Assembly (NCBI GenBank): GCA_039588215.1
Contig: JBDHAD010000016.1
Coordinates: forward strand, 100,147 to 164,146
DNA from: JBDHAC01 sp039588215
GTDB lineage: Bacteria > Gemmatimonadota > Gemmatimonadetes > Palauibacterales > Palauibacteraceae
Direction: 5' to 3'
DNA: 64,000 nt
Shown here: positions 8,957 to 16,588 of the stretch, in pieces
Layout: each line of letters starts with the position of its first letter
Numbering within the stretch: the first letter of the stretch is position 1
Translations under genes and position numbers: made by a program
Notes under the pieces: model-generated
Databases searched by the model: none
Seen by the model: only the letters and a program-made list of their open reading frames with translations
What the model was told of the DNA's origin: nothing

Positions 8957-10492
8957 TCAGCCGCCCCCGAGAATCGGTCGGCCGGGGTACACGCCCGCCA
9001 CGATCTCGCCGTCACGCACCACGAATGTGCCCTCGACCAGCACGTGGTGGATGCCTGCGGATGGCGCATCCGGCTGCTCGTAGGATGCACGGTCGATCAC
9101 GGTCTGTGGGTCGAAGATCGTGAGATCGGCATCCGCGCCTACCTGGACGCGACCTTTGAGGCGCATGTCGGATGAGACCGTCTCGACGCGACGGGCGGGC
9201 AGGATGGTCATCTTCGCGAGCGCCTCCATCAGCGACAGCACCCCGCGATCCCGGGCGTAGTGACCCAGGACACGTGCGAACGTGCCTGCGCCGCGCGGGT
9301 GCACCGCCAGGTACAGGAACGGGATCCCGTCGCTGGCGACCATGACGTCGGGTTGAGCCACGATCCACTCGTTCGTCTCCTCGTTTCGACCGTGGATCAC
9401 GACCCAACCACCCTGCTCCCGGTACTCCCTGAACGTCCGTGTGGTCAGCCGTTCGCCGGTGCCGGGCCACTCCAGACGCTGGTAGTCATCGTCGTCGAGC
9501 CCCTCCCAGGAATCGAACAGGGCGGACTCGATGAACGTGGAGCTCGCGGTGTACGGATACGCCTCCGTGGTGACATCGATGCCGCGTTCGCTGGCGCCCC
9601 GAATCATCTCCAGGGTCGTGCGCGCCATTTCATCGGCACTGCTGTTCATATGAACGACGTGCACCGACGCGCCGGTGGCGGCCGCATCCGCGATCACTTC
9701 TTGGAAGGCGCCCAGGGTCCCGCCGGAGTTCTCGCCCCGCAGGTGCACGTAGGCCGGCACGTTCCGCGCGGCAGCCAGCTGGAACAGTCGGTAGATTTCC
9801 GTGCGCGATGCGCCAGGCGTGTAGGTGATCCCGAAACCGATCCCCAACGCACCCTCGTCGAGCCCCTGTTCGATCAACCCGGCGAGCTCCAGGACCCGGC
9901 CCTCGTCCAGCTCCTCGTAGATGGCCTCGGTGCCGAATGGATTCGGAGCTCCAGGGGGGCGGGTCGGTGCATGGCCGACCTCGATGCCGGCGATCAGCTT
10001 CGCGCGCGCGCCTGGGTGGCCGACGGTCGCACCGTAGTGAATGAGAGCCGTCCCCTCGCGCGACTCGAGCCACCCGGCTACGGGCCACACACCAGCTTCC
10101 ACGTCTAGCGCCGTCGTCACGCCGTCCAGCGCCTGGAGCCGGGCGCTCACGGAGTCCTGCCCGTGCGCATGGAGATCGATGAACCCGGGCGCCACCACGA
10201 GCCCGTCGGCCTCCAGTGTGTCCGAGGCGGCGAGAGGCTCCTCGCTGATCGTTACGATCCGGCCGCCGGTGATGCCCACGTGTCGCACACCGTCCAGACC
10301 GGTCTCAGGATCCATCACGCGGCCTCCCGAGATCACTAGGTCCAGCTCGGCGGCGGCTCGATCGGCAGGGGCGTCCGACTGGCAAGCCGTGACGGAACAC
10401 AGGATGCCGGCGACGATCGCGGCGAGCCCGCTCGGCGTCCGGTGCAGGGAGAACGACGTCGACACCCAAAGACGGTCCATTCGCCGGCTCAT
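8957..10492 (-). CDS. N-acyl-D-amino-acid deacylase-like amidohydrolase lipoprotein
   Basis: 511 residues from an ATG at 10492. The N-terminus has a hydrophobic stretch ending in a lipobox (SVTAC), so the mature enzyme is probably lipid-anchored. The amidohydrolase body starts LDLVISGGRVMDPETG, with the metal-binding HxH motif in APGFIDLHAHGQD, then HLRGENSG, HVVHMNSS and a C-terminal DLTIFDPQTV strand typical of D-aminoacylases and related metal-dependent hydrolases. Family members hydrolyse N-acyl-D-amino acids, dihydropyrimidines or dipeptide-like substrates; the exact substrate is uncertain. Its ATG overlaps the stop of the upstream Gfo/Idh/MocA gene (ATGA), so the two are co-translated. 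Confidence 0.88.
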   Translation of the reverse strand: MSRRMDRLWVSTSFSLHRTPSGLAAIVAGILCSVTACQSDAPADRAAAELDLVISGGRVMDPETGLDGVRHVGITGGRIVTISEEPLAASDTLEADGLVVAPGFIDLHAHGQDSVSARLQALDGVTTALDVEAGVWPVAGWLESREGTALIHYGATVGHPGARAKLIAGIEVGHAPTRPPGAPNPFGTEAIYEELDEGRVLELAGLIEQGLDEGALGIGFGITYTPGASRTEIYRLFQLAAARNVPAYVHLRGENSGGTLGAFQEVIADAAATGASVHVVHMNSSADEMARTTLEMIRGASERGIDVTTEAYPYTASSTFIESALFDSWEGLDDDDYQRLEWPGTGERLTTRTFREYREQGGWVVIHGRNEETNEWIVAQPDVMVASDGIPFLYLAVHPRGAGTFARVLGHYARDRGVLSLMEALAKMTILPARRVETVSSDMRLKGRVQVGADADLTIFDPQTVIDRASYEQPDAPSAGIHHVLVEGTFVVRDGEIVAGVYPGRPILGGG

Positions 10493-11835
10493 GACCAACC
10501 CCACCCCTCTCGGAACGTCGGTCGGATGTACTCCTCGGGGATCGACGCGTTGGTGACCTGCCCGGTCGAGGTGTCGAGCTCCAGCGCGCGAGCGGTGCGA
10601 GTCGCCACGTTGCCCAGCAGCACCATCTCCGAGAGCGGTCCCGCATGCTCCACGAAGTTCGAGCCGGCGGGCGTCCCGCCCTCGCAAGCCCCGACGAACT
10701 CGGCGTACACGCTCTCGGTTCGAGGGTACTTTTCGGCTGGAGGGTTCGCGCGGATCTCGGCGTCCCGCTCCTCGTCGAGAAGCTTGGGGTCTTCGCCATA
10801 GATCCCCGCCATCAGCTTCCCATCGTCACCGACCCATAGCTGGCCGCTGCTATCGACCGGCCACCGCTGTCCGTCCCCGACCTCCTCCGGCTTGGGGGGT
10901 GATAGGTTGCCGTCCCGCCACACGACCTTGATCGCCCCGCGTCCGCCCTTCGCGGGGAAGTCGTACTCGATGCGTGATGCGGCCGGTGCCGTCTCCTCGT
11001 ATAGGGTGGTCGACTCGGCCGCGATTCGGGTCGGATAGCCCAGATCGAGGGTCCAGAACGCCGCGTCCATCGCGTGGCAGGCGATGTCGCCCAACGCACC
11101 GGTGCCGTGATCCCACCAACCGCGCCATCGGAAGGGGGCATACGCGGGGTGATACGGTCGTTCCGGCGCGGGTCCCAGCCACAGGTCCCAATCCATCCAC
11201 GGGGGCGCGTGGTGCGCCTCCGACGGCCGGTCGATCGCCTGCGGCCAGATAGGACGGTTCGTCCAGTACTGGATCTCGCGCACGGTTCCGATCGCGCCCG
11301 CTTCCACCCACTCCCGGATCTGGCGCGTGCCCTCTCCCGCGTGCCCCTGGTTGCCCATCTGCGTCGCGACACCCGTCTCGCTCGCGACCCGCGCCAGCTC
11401 GCGGACCTCCCAAAGCGTGCGCGCGAGTGGCTTCTGGATCCGGCAATGCAACCCGAGCTGCATGGCCATCACCCCGGCAACAGCGTGTGTGTGATCCGGG
11501 GTGGACACGATCACCGCATCGAGGTTGGCGCTTTCTCGCTCCAGCATGAGACGGAAATCCCTGTAGCGCTTGGCGGCCGGGAACGAGCCGAACGCACCTT
11601 GCCCCTGCCGGTCATCGACATCGCACAAGGCGTAGATGTTCGCGCCCGCACCGGCGACCCCCCGGACATCGTTTCGACCCATCCCTCCCACGCCGATACA
11701 CCCGACATTCAGCGTGTCGCTGGGAGCTTGATATCCGGGACCGCCGAGGACATGCCGGGGCACGATGACGAGCCCGGCTCCGGCGGCTCCGGCCGCTCGA
11801 ACGAACGTCCGTCGTGGAATGGAGCGTCGCTTCAT
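10489..11835 (-). CDS. Tat-exported Gfo/Idh/MocA-family oxidoreductase
   Basis: 448 residues from an ATG at 11835 with a good ribosome-binding site (CAGGAGAGG). The Tat signal is MKRRSIPRRTFVRAAGAAG. The Rossmann fold follows with LNVGCIGVGGMGRNDVRG, the second conserved block IVSTPDHTHAVAGVMAMQLG and the lysine motif CRIQKPLARTLWEVREL. In typical members this position reads EKPL; here it is QKPL, as in many Tat-exported relatives. The C-terminal domain includes GTGALGDIACHAMDAAFWTLDLGYP, typical of the planctomycete/Gemmatimonadota clade. An NAD(P)-dependent dehydrogenase or glycoside-cleaving role is possible. It is the first gene of a pair with the D-aminoacylase-like lipoprotein and is divergent from lpxD. 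Confidence 0.9.
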   Translation of the reverse strand: MKRRSIPRRTFVRAAGAAGAGLVIVPRHVLGGPGYQAPSDTLNVGCIGVGGMGRNDVRGVAGAGANIYALCDVDDRQGQGAFGSFPAAKRYRDFRLMLERESANLDAVIVSTPDHTHAVAGVMAMQLGLHCRIQKPLARTLWEVRELARVASETGVATQMGNQGHAGEGTRQIREWVEAGAIGTVREIQYWTNRPIWPQAIDRPSEAHHAPPWMDWDLWLGPAPERPYHPAYAPFRWRGWWDHGTGALGDIACHAMDAAFWTLDLGYPTRIAAESTTLYEETAPAASRIEYDFPAKGGRGAIKVVWRDGNLSPPKPEEVGDGQRWPVDSSGQLWVGDDGKLMAGIYGEDPKLLDEERDAEIRANPPAEKYPRTESVYAEFVGACEGGTPAGSNFVEHAGPLSEMVLLGNVATRTARALELDTSTGQVTNASIPEEYIRPTFREGWGWS

Positions 11836-12030
11836 TGCGAGCCTCTCCTGTGGGTATTCAGGTGGAGATGCCGCGCGCGACCGCGGCTGCGGAAGTATGG
11901 ACCGCGCATCCAGGCCACGCCAGACGGCGAGACGGTTGACTCGCATCTTGCGGCCGGTGGACCGCCTGATTCCGTTTGCAGCGAGCCCCGGACGATCGGG
12001 GTTCCGTCCATTCCCCATCAGGAGAGTAAG

Positions 12031-13083
12031 ATGACTGGAGCCACACGCTCCGCGTCCGCCGGCGAACTGACTCTGGCGGAAATCGCGAAGAGAATCGACG
12101 GCACCGTCCGGGGGCACGCCGAGCTGAGAGTCCGTGGTGTGGCGCCGGTCCGCGACGCCGGGCCGGACCAGCTGGGTCTCCTGGCCGCGCGCCGATATCT
12201 GAGATTCGTCGATGACTCGCAGGCGGGGGCGCTGCTCGTCTCCTCCGAGTTGGCCGACACCGTCCCGACCGATCGGTCGTGCGTCATCGTGCCGGACCCG
12301 CGTCACGCGTTACCGCGCCTACTGGAGCACTTCCATCCCTCTTCGGACCGACAGCCGGGGATCCACCCGACTGCGGTGATCGGGTCCGATGTGCGGCTCG
12401 GAGAACGCGCGCAGATCGGACCCTTCGCGGTGATTGGGGACCGCGCGTCGCTCGGGGACGATGTGACCATCGGCCCACACGCCTGCGTCGGAGCGGACGT
12501 GCGGCTCGGTGACCGCACGGTGCTCCACCCGCACGTGGTCCTCTACCCGGGCGTGACCGTCGGCACCGATGTCATCCTGCACGCAGGAGTGCGTCTCGGG
12601 GTGGATGGGTTCGGCTACGTCACGGTCGACGGTGAGAATCGGAAGGTTCCACAGGTGGGCGGCTGCATCATCGAGGACCACGTCGAGATCGGCGCGAACG
12701 CCTGCGTCGACCGAGGCTCGATCGGCGACACCAGAATCGGCGCCGGCACAAAGCTCGACAACCTCGTTCACATCGCCCACAACGTGCAGCTCGGCGAGAT
12801 GTGTCTGTTCGCCGCCGGTGTGGGGATCGCGGGCTCGACCCGGATGGGGAAGGGTGTGGTCTTCGCCGGTCACGCGGGCGCCATCGATCACCTGGAGATC
12901 GGCGACGGTGCCGTAGCCGCCGCCAAGGCCGCGGTGACCCAGGACGTCGGGCCGGGCGAGATCGTGATGGGGAATCCCGCGCGACCACGGCGCGAGTTCC
13001 TCCGCGCACACGGCGCCGTCTACCGTTTGCCCGGCTTCATCAAACGGCTGCAAAAGCTCGAGAAGGAGTCCGCGAGCGAGTAG
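12031..13083 (+). CDS. lpxD: UDP-3-O-acylglucosamine N-acyltransferase LpxD
   Basis: 350 residues; the ATG at 12031 is preceded by CAGGAGAG. LpxD adds the second 3-hydroxyacyl chain in lipid A synthesis. The N-terminal uridine-binding domain (residues about 10-105) includes the conserved opening TLAEIAKRIDG. A left-handed beta-helix follows, made of hexapeptide repeats (IHPTAVIGSDVRLGERAQIG onward). The catalytic-His region reads LDNLVHIAHNVQLGE, and the C-terminus (GNPARPRREFLR plus LPGFIKRLQKLEKE helix) is standard. It stands alone, away from the usual fabZ/lpxA/lpxB cluster, and is divergent from the Gfo/Idh/MocA gene. Its presence shows a lipid A-based outer membrane. Confidence 0.95.
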   Translation: MTGATRSASAGELTLAEIAKRIDGTVRGHAELRVRGVAPVRDAGPDQLGLLAARRYLRFVDDSQAGALLVSSELADTVPTDRSCVIVPDPRHALPRLLEHFHPSSDRQPGIHPTAVIGSDVRLGERAQIGPFAVIGDRASLGDDVTIGPHACVGADVRLGDRTVLHPHVVLYPGVTVGTDVILHAGVRLGVDGFGYVTVDGENRKVPQVGGCIIEDHVEIGANACVDRGSIGDTRIGAGTKLDNLVHIAHNVQLGEMCLFAAGVGIAGSTRMGKGVVFAGHAGAIDHLEIGDGAVAAAKAAVTQDVGPGEIVMGNPARPRREFLRAHGAVYRLPGFIKRLQKLEKESASE

Positions 13084-13113
13084 GTATCCGACAAGAGGAT
13101 GGGTGCCGGCTGC

Positions 13114-13237
13114 CTACTCCGCGTCGCGGAAGAACTGCGCGGACTGATCGCCACGGTACACGAGACGCCCCTCCTGGCGGAACTCGAACTGGTAACGCTT
13201 CCTCCTCGTACAGGAACGTCTCGAGGAAGCAGGGCAT
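13114..13237 (-). pseudogene. Possible frameshifted small gene or 3' remnant
   Basis: Between lpxD and the gluconate-dehydrogenase-like subunit, the minus strand reads MPCFLETFLYEEE from an ATG at 13237. One base later in another frame it reads YQFEFRQEGRLVYRGDQ and then SAQFFRDAE up to a TAG at 13114. The two halves look like one hydrophilic protein split by a single-base insertion near 13198. I do not recognise a family. The same frame extends upstream without a stop to the end of the neighbouring gene, so this could be the tail of a larger decayed gene. Codon use is similar to neighbours. Low certainty; it could be chance coding-like sequence. Confidence 0.3.
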
Positions 13238-13333
13238 TTCACGCGGATCGTGCGATCCCGAAATCGTCCTGGGCACGTTCTGGTCGGTGATGTGTGGGGA
13301 GGGGTGCGAGTCGGAAGGCCGGTGATCCCCGGC

Positions 13334-14083
13334 CTACGCTAGCCCCAGCCGTTCGAGCACCTCCTGCGGGGGACCGTCGAACTGGGACATGGGCAGGTTG
13401 CCGATATACCCGAGGTCGGACATCCCCTCCTGGGTGGTGTAGAACGCGGTCGCCGTGAGATCGCGGACCTTGTCGAAGAACCGGGCGGCGGCTCGGTGCT
13501 CGGGACGTGCCCTCGGCGCATAGGCGATATCGTCGCATATGGCCTGCTGCTCGGCGAGCGAGAGATCCGCGAACTCTCTCCCGAACCGCCTGCCAGCCTC
13601 CACATTCAGCCACGTGATCCCGCCCCGAACGACTACCAGATCCCTCTGGTTGCCCTCGTACGGAGCGCTCACCCATTCGTTCACGAAGTCGTGCGCGCCA
13701 ACGGCGCTGGCGCTGGGGGAGCCCTCGTCCTCGGGGATGATCACGTCGCACAGAGTGGCGACCGTACGGAGCTCCTCCTCCGTCAGGACACCGTCCCACG
13801 GCACCACCGGGGTGATCAGATCCGGATCGGTGGGAGTCCCGGCGGCAAGCGGGTTACCGGTCGGCGGCATGGGCTCGGGCTCTGGAGCACCGGTCCGCTC
13901 GGCGGTTGCCTCGTCGAGAGATTCCAAGACGGGCTCGGGCGGCACGCAGCCCGCCGCGGGCAGCGTCGCGGCACCCGCTGCGCCGGCCGCGAGCACCTTG
14001 AGCGCGGTGCGACGTGTAAGGCCCGTGCCCTCCGGCGCACCATCCTCCGTCGCTTCCGGCGCTCGCTTGGACCGCTCGTCCAT
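13334..14083 (-). CDS. Gluconate 2-dehydrogenase subunit 3 family protein (Tat, lipobox)
   Basis: 249 residues from an ATG at 14083 that shares one base with the stop of the GMC oxidoreductase gene (TGATG). The N-terminus carries a Tat motif (LTRRTALKVLAAGAAG) ending at a Cys (LPAAGC), so it may be a Tat-exported lipoprotein. The body, from LTEEELRTVATLCDVIIPEDEGSPSASAVGAHDFVNEW, is the characteristic small-subunit fold of membrane-bound gluconate dehydrogenase-like enzymes. This subunit is thought to escort or stabilise the FAD-containing large subunit across the membrane. The cytochrome c subunit of the classical three-component enzyme is not adjacent. Confidence 0.9.
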   Translation of the reverse strand: MDERSKRAPEATEDGAPEGTGLTRRTALKVLAAGAAGAATLPAAGCVPPEPVLESLDEATAERTGAPEPEPMPPTGNPLAAGTPTDPDLITPVVPWDGVLTEEELRTVATLCDVIIPEDEGSPSASAVGAHDFVNEWVSAPYEGNQRDLVVVRGGITWLNVEAGRRFGREFADLSLAEQQAICDDIAYAPRARPEHRAAARFFDKVRDLTATAFYTTQEGMSDLGYIGNLPMSQFDGPPQEVLERLGLA

Positions 14084-15873
14084 CACAGGCTCCCCTGTCC
14101 GAGTTGCTCGACGAGGTACTCGCTCGATCGCCATGCGAGGGCCATGATCGTCAGCGTCGGGTTCTTGTCCGCGTTGGACACGAGAGGCCCACCGTCCATC
14201 ACGAACAAGTTCGGTACTTCCCAGGCCTGACAGTACTGGTTCAGGACCGACGTCTGCGGGTCGTCTCCCATCCTCACGGCTCCGACCTCGTGGATGATCT
14301 GACCCGGCTTCAGGATCGCTTCGGCCCCGTCCGTCTGCACGGTGCCGAGCACGCGACCCCCGAGCGCGTCGAAGATCTCGGCGAACGTCTTGTGCATATG
14401 GGCGGCCTGGTTGAGCTCGTGCTCGGACCACTTCCAGTGAAACCGGAGCACCGGGATACCCCATTGATCGACGGTATCGGGGTCGATCTCGCAGTAGCAG
14501 TCCTCATTCGGGATCATCTCGCCGCGGCCGTCGAAGAACATGAACGAGCCGTAATAACGCCGGCAGTCTTCCTTGAAGCGCCCCCCGTACGACCCCCCGG
14601 TGAGCTGTTCGAGACCGCCGAACACCCCGAATCCCGGCATCTTCTGACCACCGCCGAACTCGATGTGATACCCGCGCGCGAAATCGAGCTCTCCCGCCAG
14701 CTGCTCCCCGTATAGCCACCAGGGCATGTACAAGTGCATGGCGGAAGCGCCTTCCTCGTTGTGCCTCGGGAGGTTCTCGAGCGCCGGTACCTGCCCGTAC
14801 AGCCCCGCACCGACGGTATCCATCAAGTACTTGCCGACGATCCCGTTCCCATTGGCCACACCGTCGGGGAACAGCGAGCTCTTCGAGTTGAGGAGGATGC
14901 GCGCCGACTCACAGGCGCTCGCCGCCAGAACGACGACGCGGGCGTTCGCGCGGCGGTCGCTGCGCGTGCCCCGATCGATGTAATGCACCCCGGTCGCTCG
15001 TCCGGAGGCATCGACCGTCACCTCGCGGACCATCGCATCGGTCACGACTTGCAGGTTCCCGGTCGCCAGAGCAGGGGGAAGCGTGACCGTGGGCGATTGG
15101 AAGTTGGCCTTGATCGAGCAGCCACGCCCGCACGGCGTAGCCCAGAAGCAGGCGGCCCGGGATTCCATCGATTCACGGGTGACGCGCGTGGCGAGCTCGT
15201 TCCCGGGCCACAGAAAGCGCGACAGACGGTCCGCGTCCTGTTGGCGCGTCAGGATCGCGAGATGCGCCGGGATGACGGGGATTCCGAGTGGCTCGCAGGC
15301 GGTCCGTGCCAGGAGCTCGTACGCGCGAGGGTCGGGCGGCGGCTGCAAGATCTCGGGAGACGAATCCGGGGTGTTCTCGAGCCCCTCGTTCGACCCATAC
15401 ACGCCGATCAGCGCCTCGGTCTTATCGTAATAAGGCGCGACGTCATCGTACGAGATCGGCCAGTCGAACCCGAGACCGTCCCGGCTGTAAGGCTTGAAGT
15501 CGTACGGGCCGTTCCGGAGCGAGATGCGGCCCCAATGGTTGGTGCGCCCACCCAGCATTCGGGCGCGCCACCACATGAAATCGACCCCATCCGCGCTCGT
15601 GTACGGTTCTCCCGGTACCCGCCAACCCCCGTCGACCGTTGCGTCATAGAAGCCGAACGGCTTGTCGGTGGTGCCCGCCCCCCTCAGGGGCGCGTCCTTC
15701 GGGAGCTGGAACATCGGGGTCTCGGTCAGCGGGTCGTAATCGCGGCCCGCCTCGAGCATGAGCACGCGGACGCCGTGACAGGCGAGCACATATGCAGCCA
15801 CACCTCCGCCAGCACCCGAGCCCACGACGATGACGTCGTACTCCTCTTGGGATTTCCTGCGGATGTAGGAGAT
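14083..15873 (-). CDS. GMC family oxidoreductase (gluconate 2-dehydrogenase large-subunit type), start codon unclear
   Basis: FAD-dependent dehydrogenase. The frame reads EEYDVIVVGSGAGGGVAAYVLA (Rossmann FAD motif), LMLEAGRDY, the GMC region WWRARMLGGRTNHWGRISLR, and the C-terminal signature HEVGAVRMGDDPQTSVLNQYCQ with NPTLTIMALAWRSSEYL. The nearest standard starts within the frame would delete the first beta strand. Upstream, the frame runs through SYIRRKSQ to an ATC at 15871-15873 that is preceded by GGAGG at good spacing, and there is no ATG, GTG or TTG before the next stop. I therefore place the start provisionally at that ATC. The oxidised sugar or alcohol is unknown; electrons would normally pass to a periplasmic cytochrome. 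Confidence 0.88.
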   Translation of the reverse strand: MSYIRRKSQEEYDVIVVGSGAGGGVAAYVLACHGVRVLMLEAGRDYDPLTETPMFQLPKDAPLRGAGTTDKPFGFYDATVDGGWRVPGEPYTSADGVDFMWWRARMLGGRTNHWGRISLRNGPYDFKPYSRDGLGFDWPISYDDVAPYYDKTEALIGVYGSNEGLENTPDSSPEILQPPPDPRAYELLARTACEPLGIPVIPAHLAILTRQQDADRLSRFLWPGNELATRVTRESMESRAACFWATPCGRGCSIKANFQSPTVTLPPALATGNLQVVTDAMVREVTVDASGRATGVHYIDRGTRSDRRANARVVVLAASACESARILLNSKSSLFPDGVANGNGIVGKYLMDTVGAGLYGQVPALENLPRHNEEGASAMHLYMPWWLYGEQLAGELDFARGYHIEFGGGQKMPGFGVFGGLEQLTGGSYGGRFKEDCRRYYGSFMFFDGRGEMIPNEDCYCEIDPDTVDQWGIPVLRFHWKWSEHELNQAAHMHKTFAEIFDALGGRVLGTVQTDGAEAILKPGQIIHEVGAVRMGDDPQTSVLNQYCQAWEVPNLFVMDGGPLVSNADKNPTLTIMALAWRSSEYLVEQLGQGSL

Positions 15874-15988
15874 GGCTGACCTCCGGGTGCGCGCCGACCG
15901 CCGGATCCTGTTCCGACGATGGGCGACGGCACATCACCTGGTCAAGTGAAGCTGTCTGATCAGTCCGGCATCGATCGCGGAGGATTGC

Positions 15989-16360
15989 TCAACGTACGTG
16001 ACGCAGGTGCCGGTGGCGCTCCAGCATCATGGCCGCGCTGATCGAACCGACCGTGAACAGGGATCGGAACCAGCCCGTCACCTCGACGCGCGCCCCTTGT
16101 CTGGGAACGCCGCGCTCATCACTGAGGATGATAAGCGTCCCGGTGCCGTCGTCGAGGGCGTACGCGCCATGCCCCAGGGCCCCGACGGAACCGGTCACCT
16201 CGCCCACGATCTTCACCGTGTTTCCCTCGTATTGATACGGATCGTCGAGGAGGTGGCCAATCGGGACCGTGGCACGGCACCCCGCCAGCGCGAGCGCCGA
16301 CACGACGACCGCGATCGCCGGCGAAGAGATCCGGGCACGCCGTGACGTGTCGCGATTCAT
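15989..16360 (-). CDS. Small OB-fold-like lipoprotein
   Basis: 123 residues from an ATG at 16360 (MNRDTSRRARISSP); an earlier in-frame ATG at 16408 is possible but would lengthen the n-region. The signal peptide ends with a lipobox, SALALAGC, so the mature protein is lipid-anchored. The remainder resembles a short nucleic-acid-binding-like OB fold used in many exported proteins: YEGNTVKIVGEVTGSVGALG, YALDDGTGTLIILSDERG, ARVEVTGWFRS. No partner is adjacent on this strand, and it is divergent from the S9 peptidase. Function unknown; the fold assignment rests on strand pattern only. Confidence 0.75.
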   Translation of the reverse strand: MNRDTSRRARISSPAIAVVVSALALAGCRATVPIGHLLDDPYQYEGNTVKIVGEVTGSVGALGHGAYALDDGTGTLIILSDERGVPRQGARVEVTGWFRSLFTVGSISAAMMLERHRHLRHVR

Positions 16361-16455
16361 GTCATCGAGCTCCTGCATGAGAACGTCGCCGAGCACCACG
16401 ATCGGCATCGTCGTTGAGACGGTGCCGGGGGCGCGTGCGTCACCCCGCGCGACAC

Positions 16456-16485
16456 TTGTAGCGGCCGGCCGGCGTACGCTATGCT
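16456..16485 (+). promoter_or_regulatory. Possible sigma-70-type promoter for the S9 peptidase
   Basis: TTGTAG (16456-16461) and TATGCT (16480-16485) are separated by 18 bp in the divergent gap upstream of the S9 peptidase. The spacing is one base over optimum and the -35 match is partial. It would give a leader of about 97 bases. Confidence 0.25.
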
Positions 16486-16588
16486 AATCGATGCCGTGCC
16501 GGTCCAGCGCCCCCGAACACCTGCAGCGGACGTCCGTGACGTACGTCCGACCGATCGGCCCCGCTTCACCGACGACGTAGGAGTTCTC

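Noticed and set aside
13316..13335. 7-bp stem (AGGCCGG/CCGGCCT) at the end of the gluconate dehydrogenase subunit gene as a terminator
   Set aside because: Overlaps the stop codon and lacks a U-tract on either strand.
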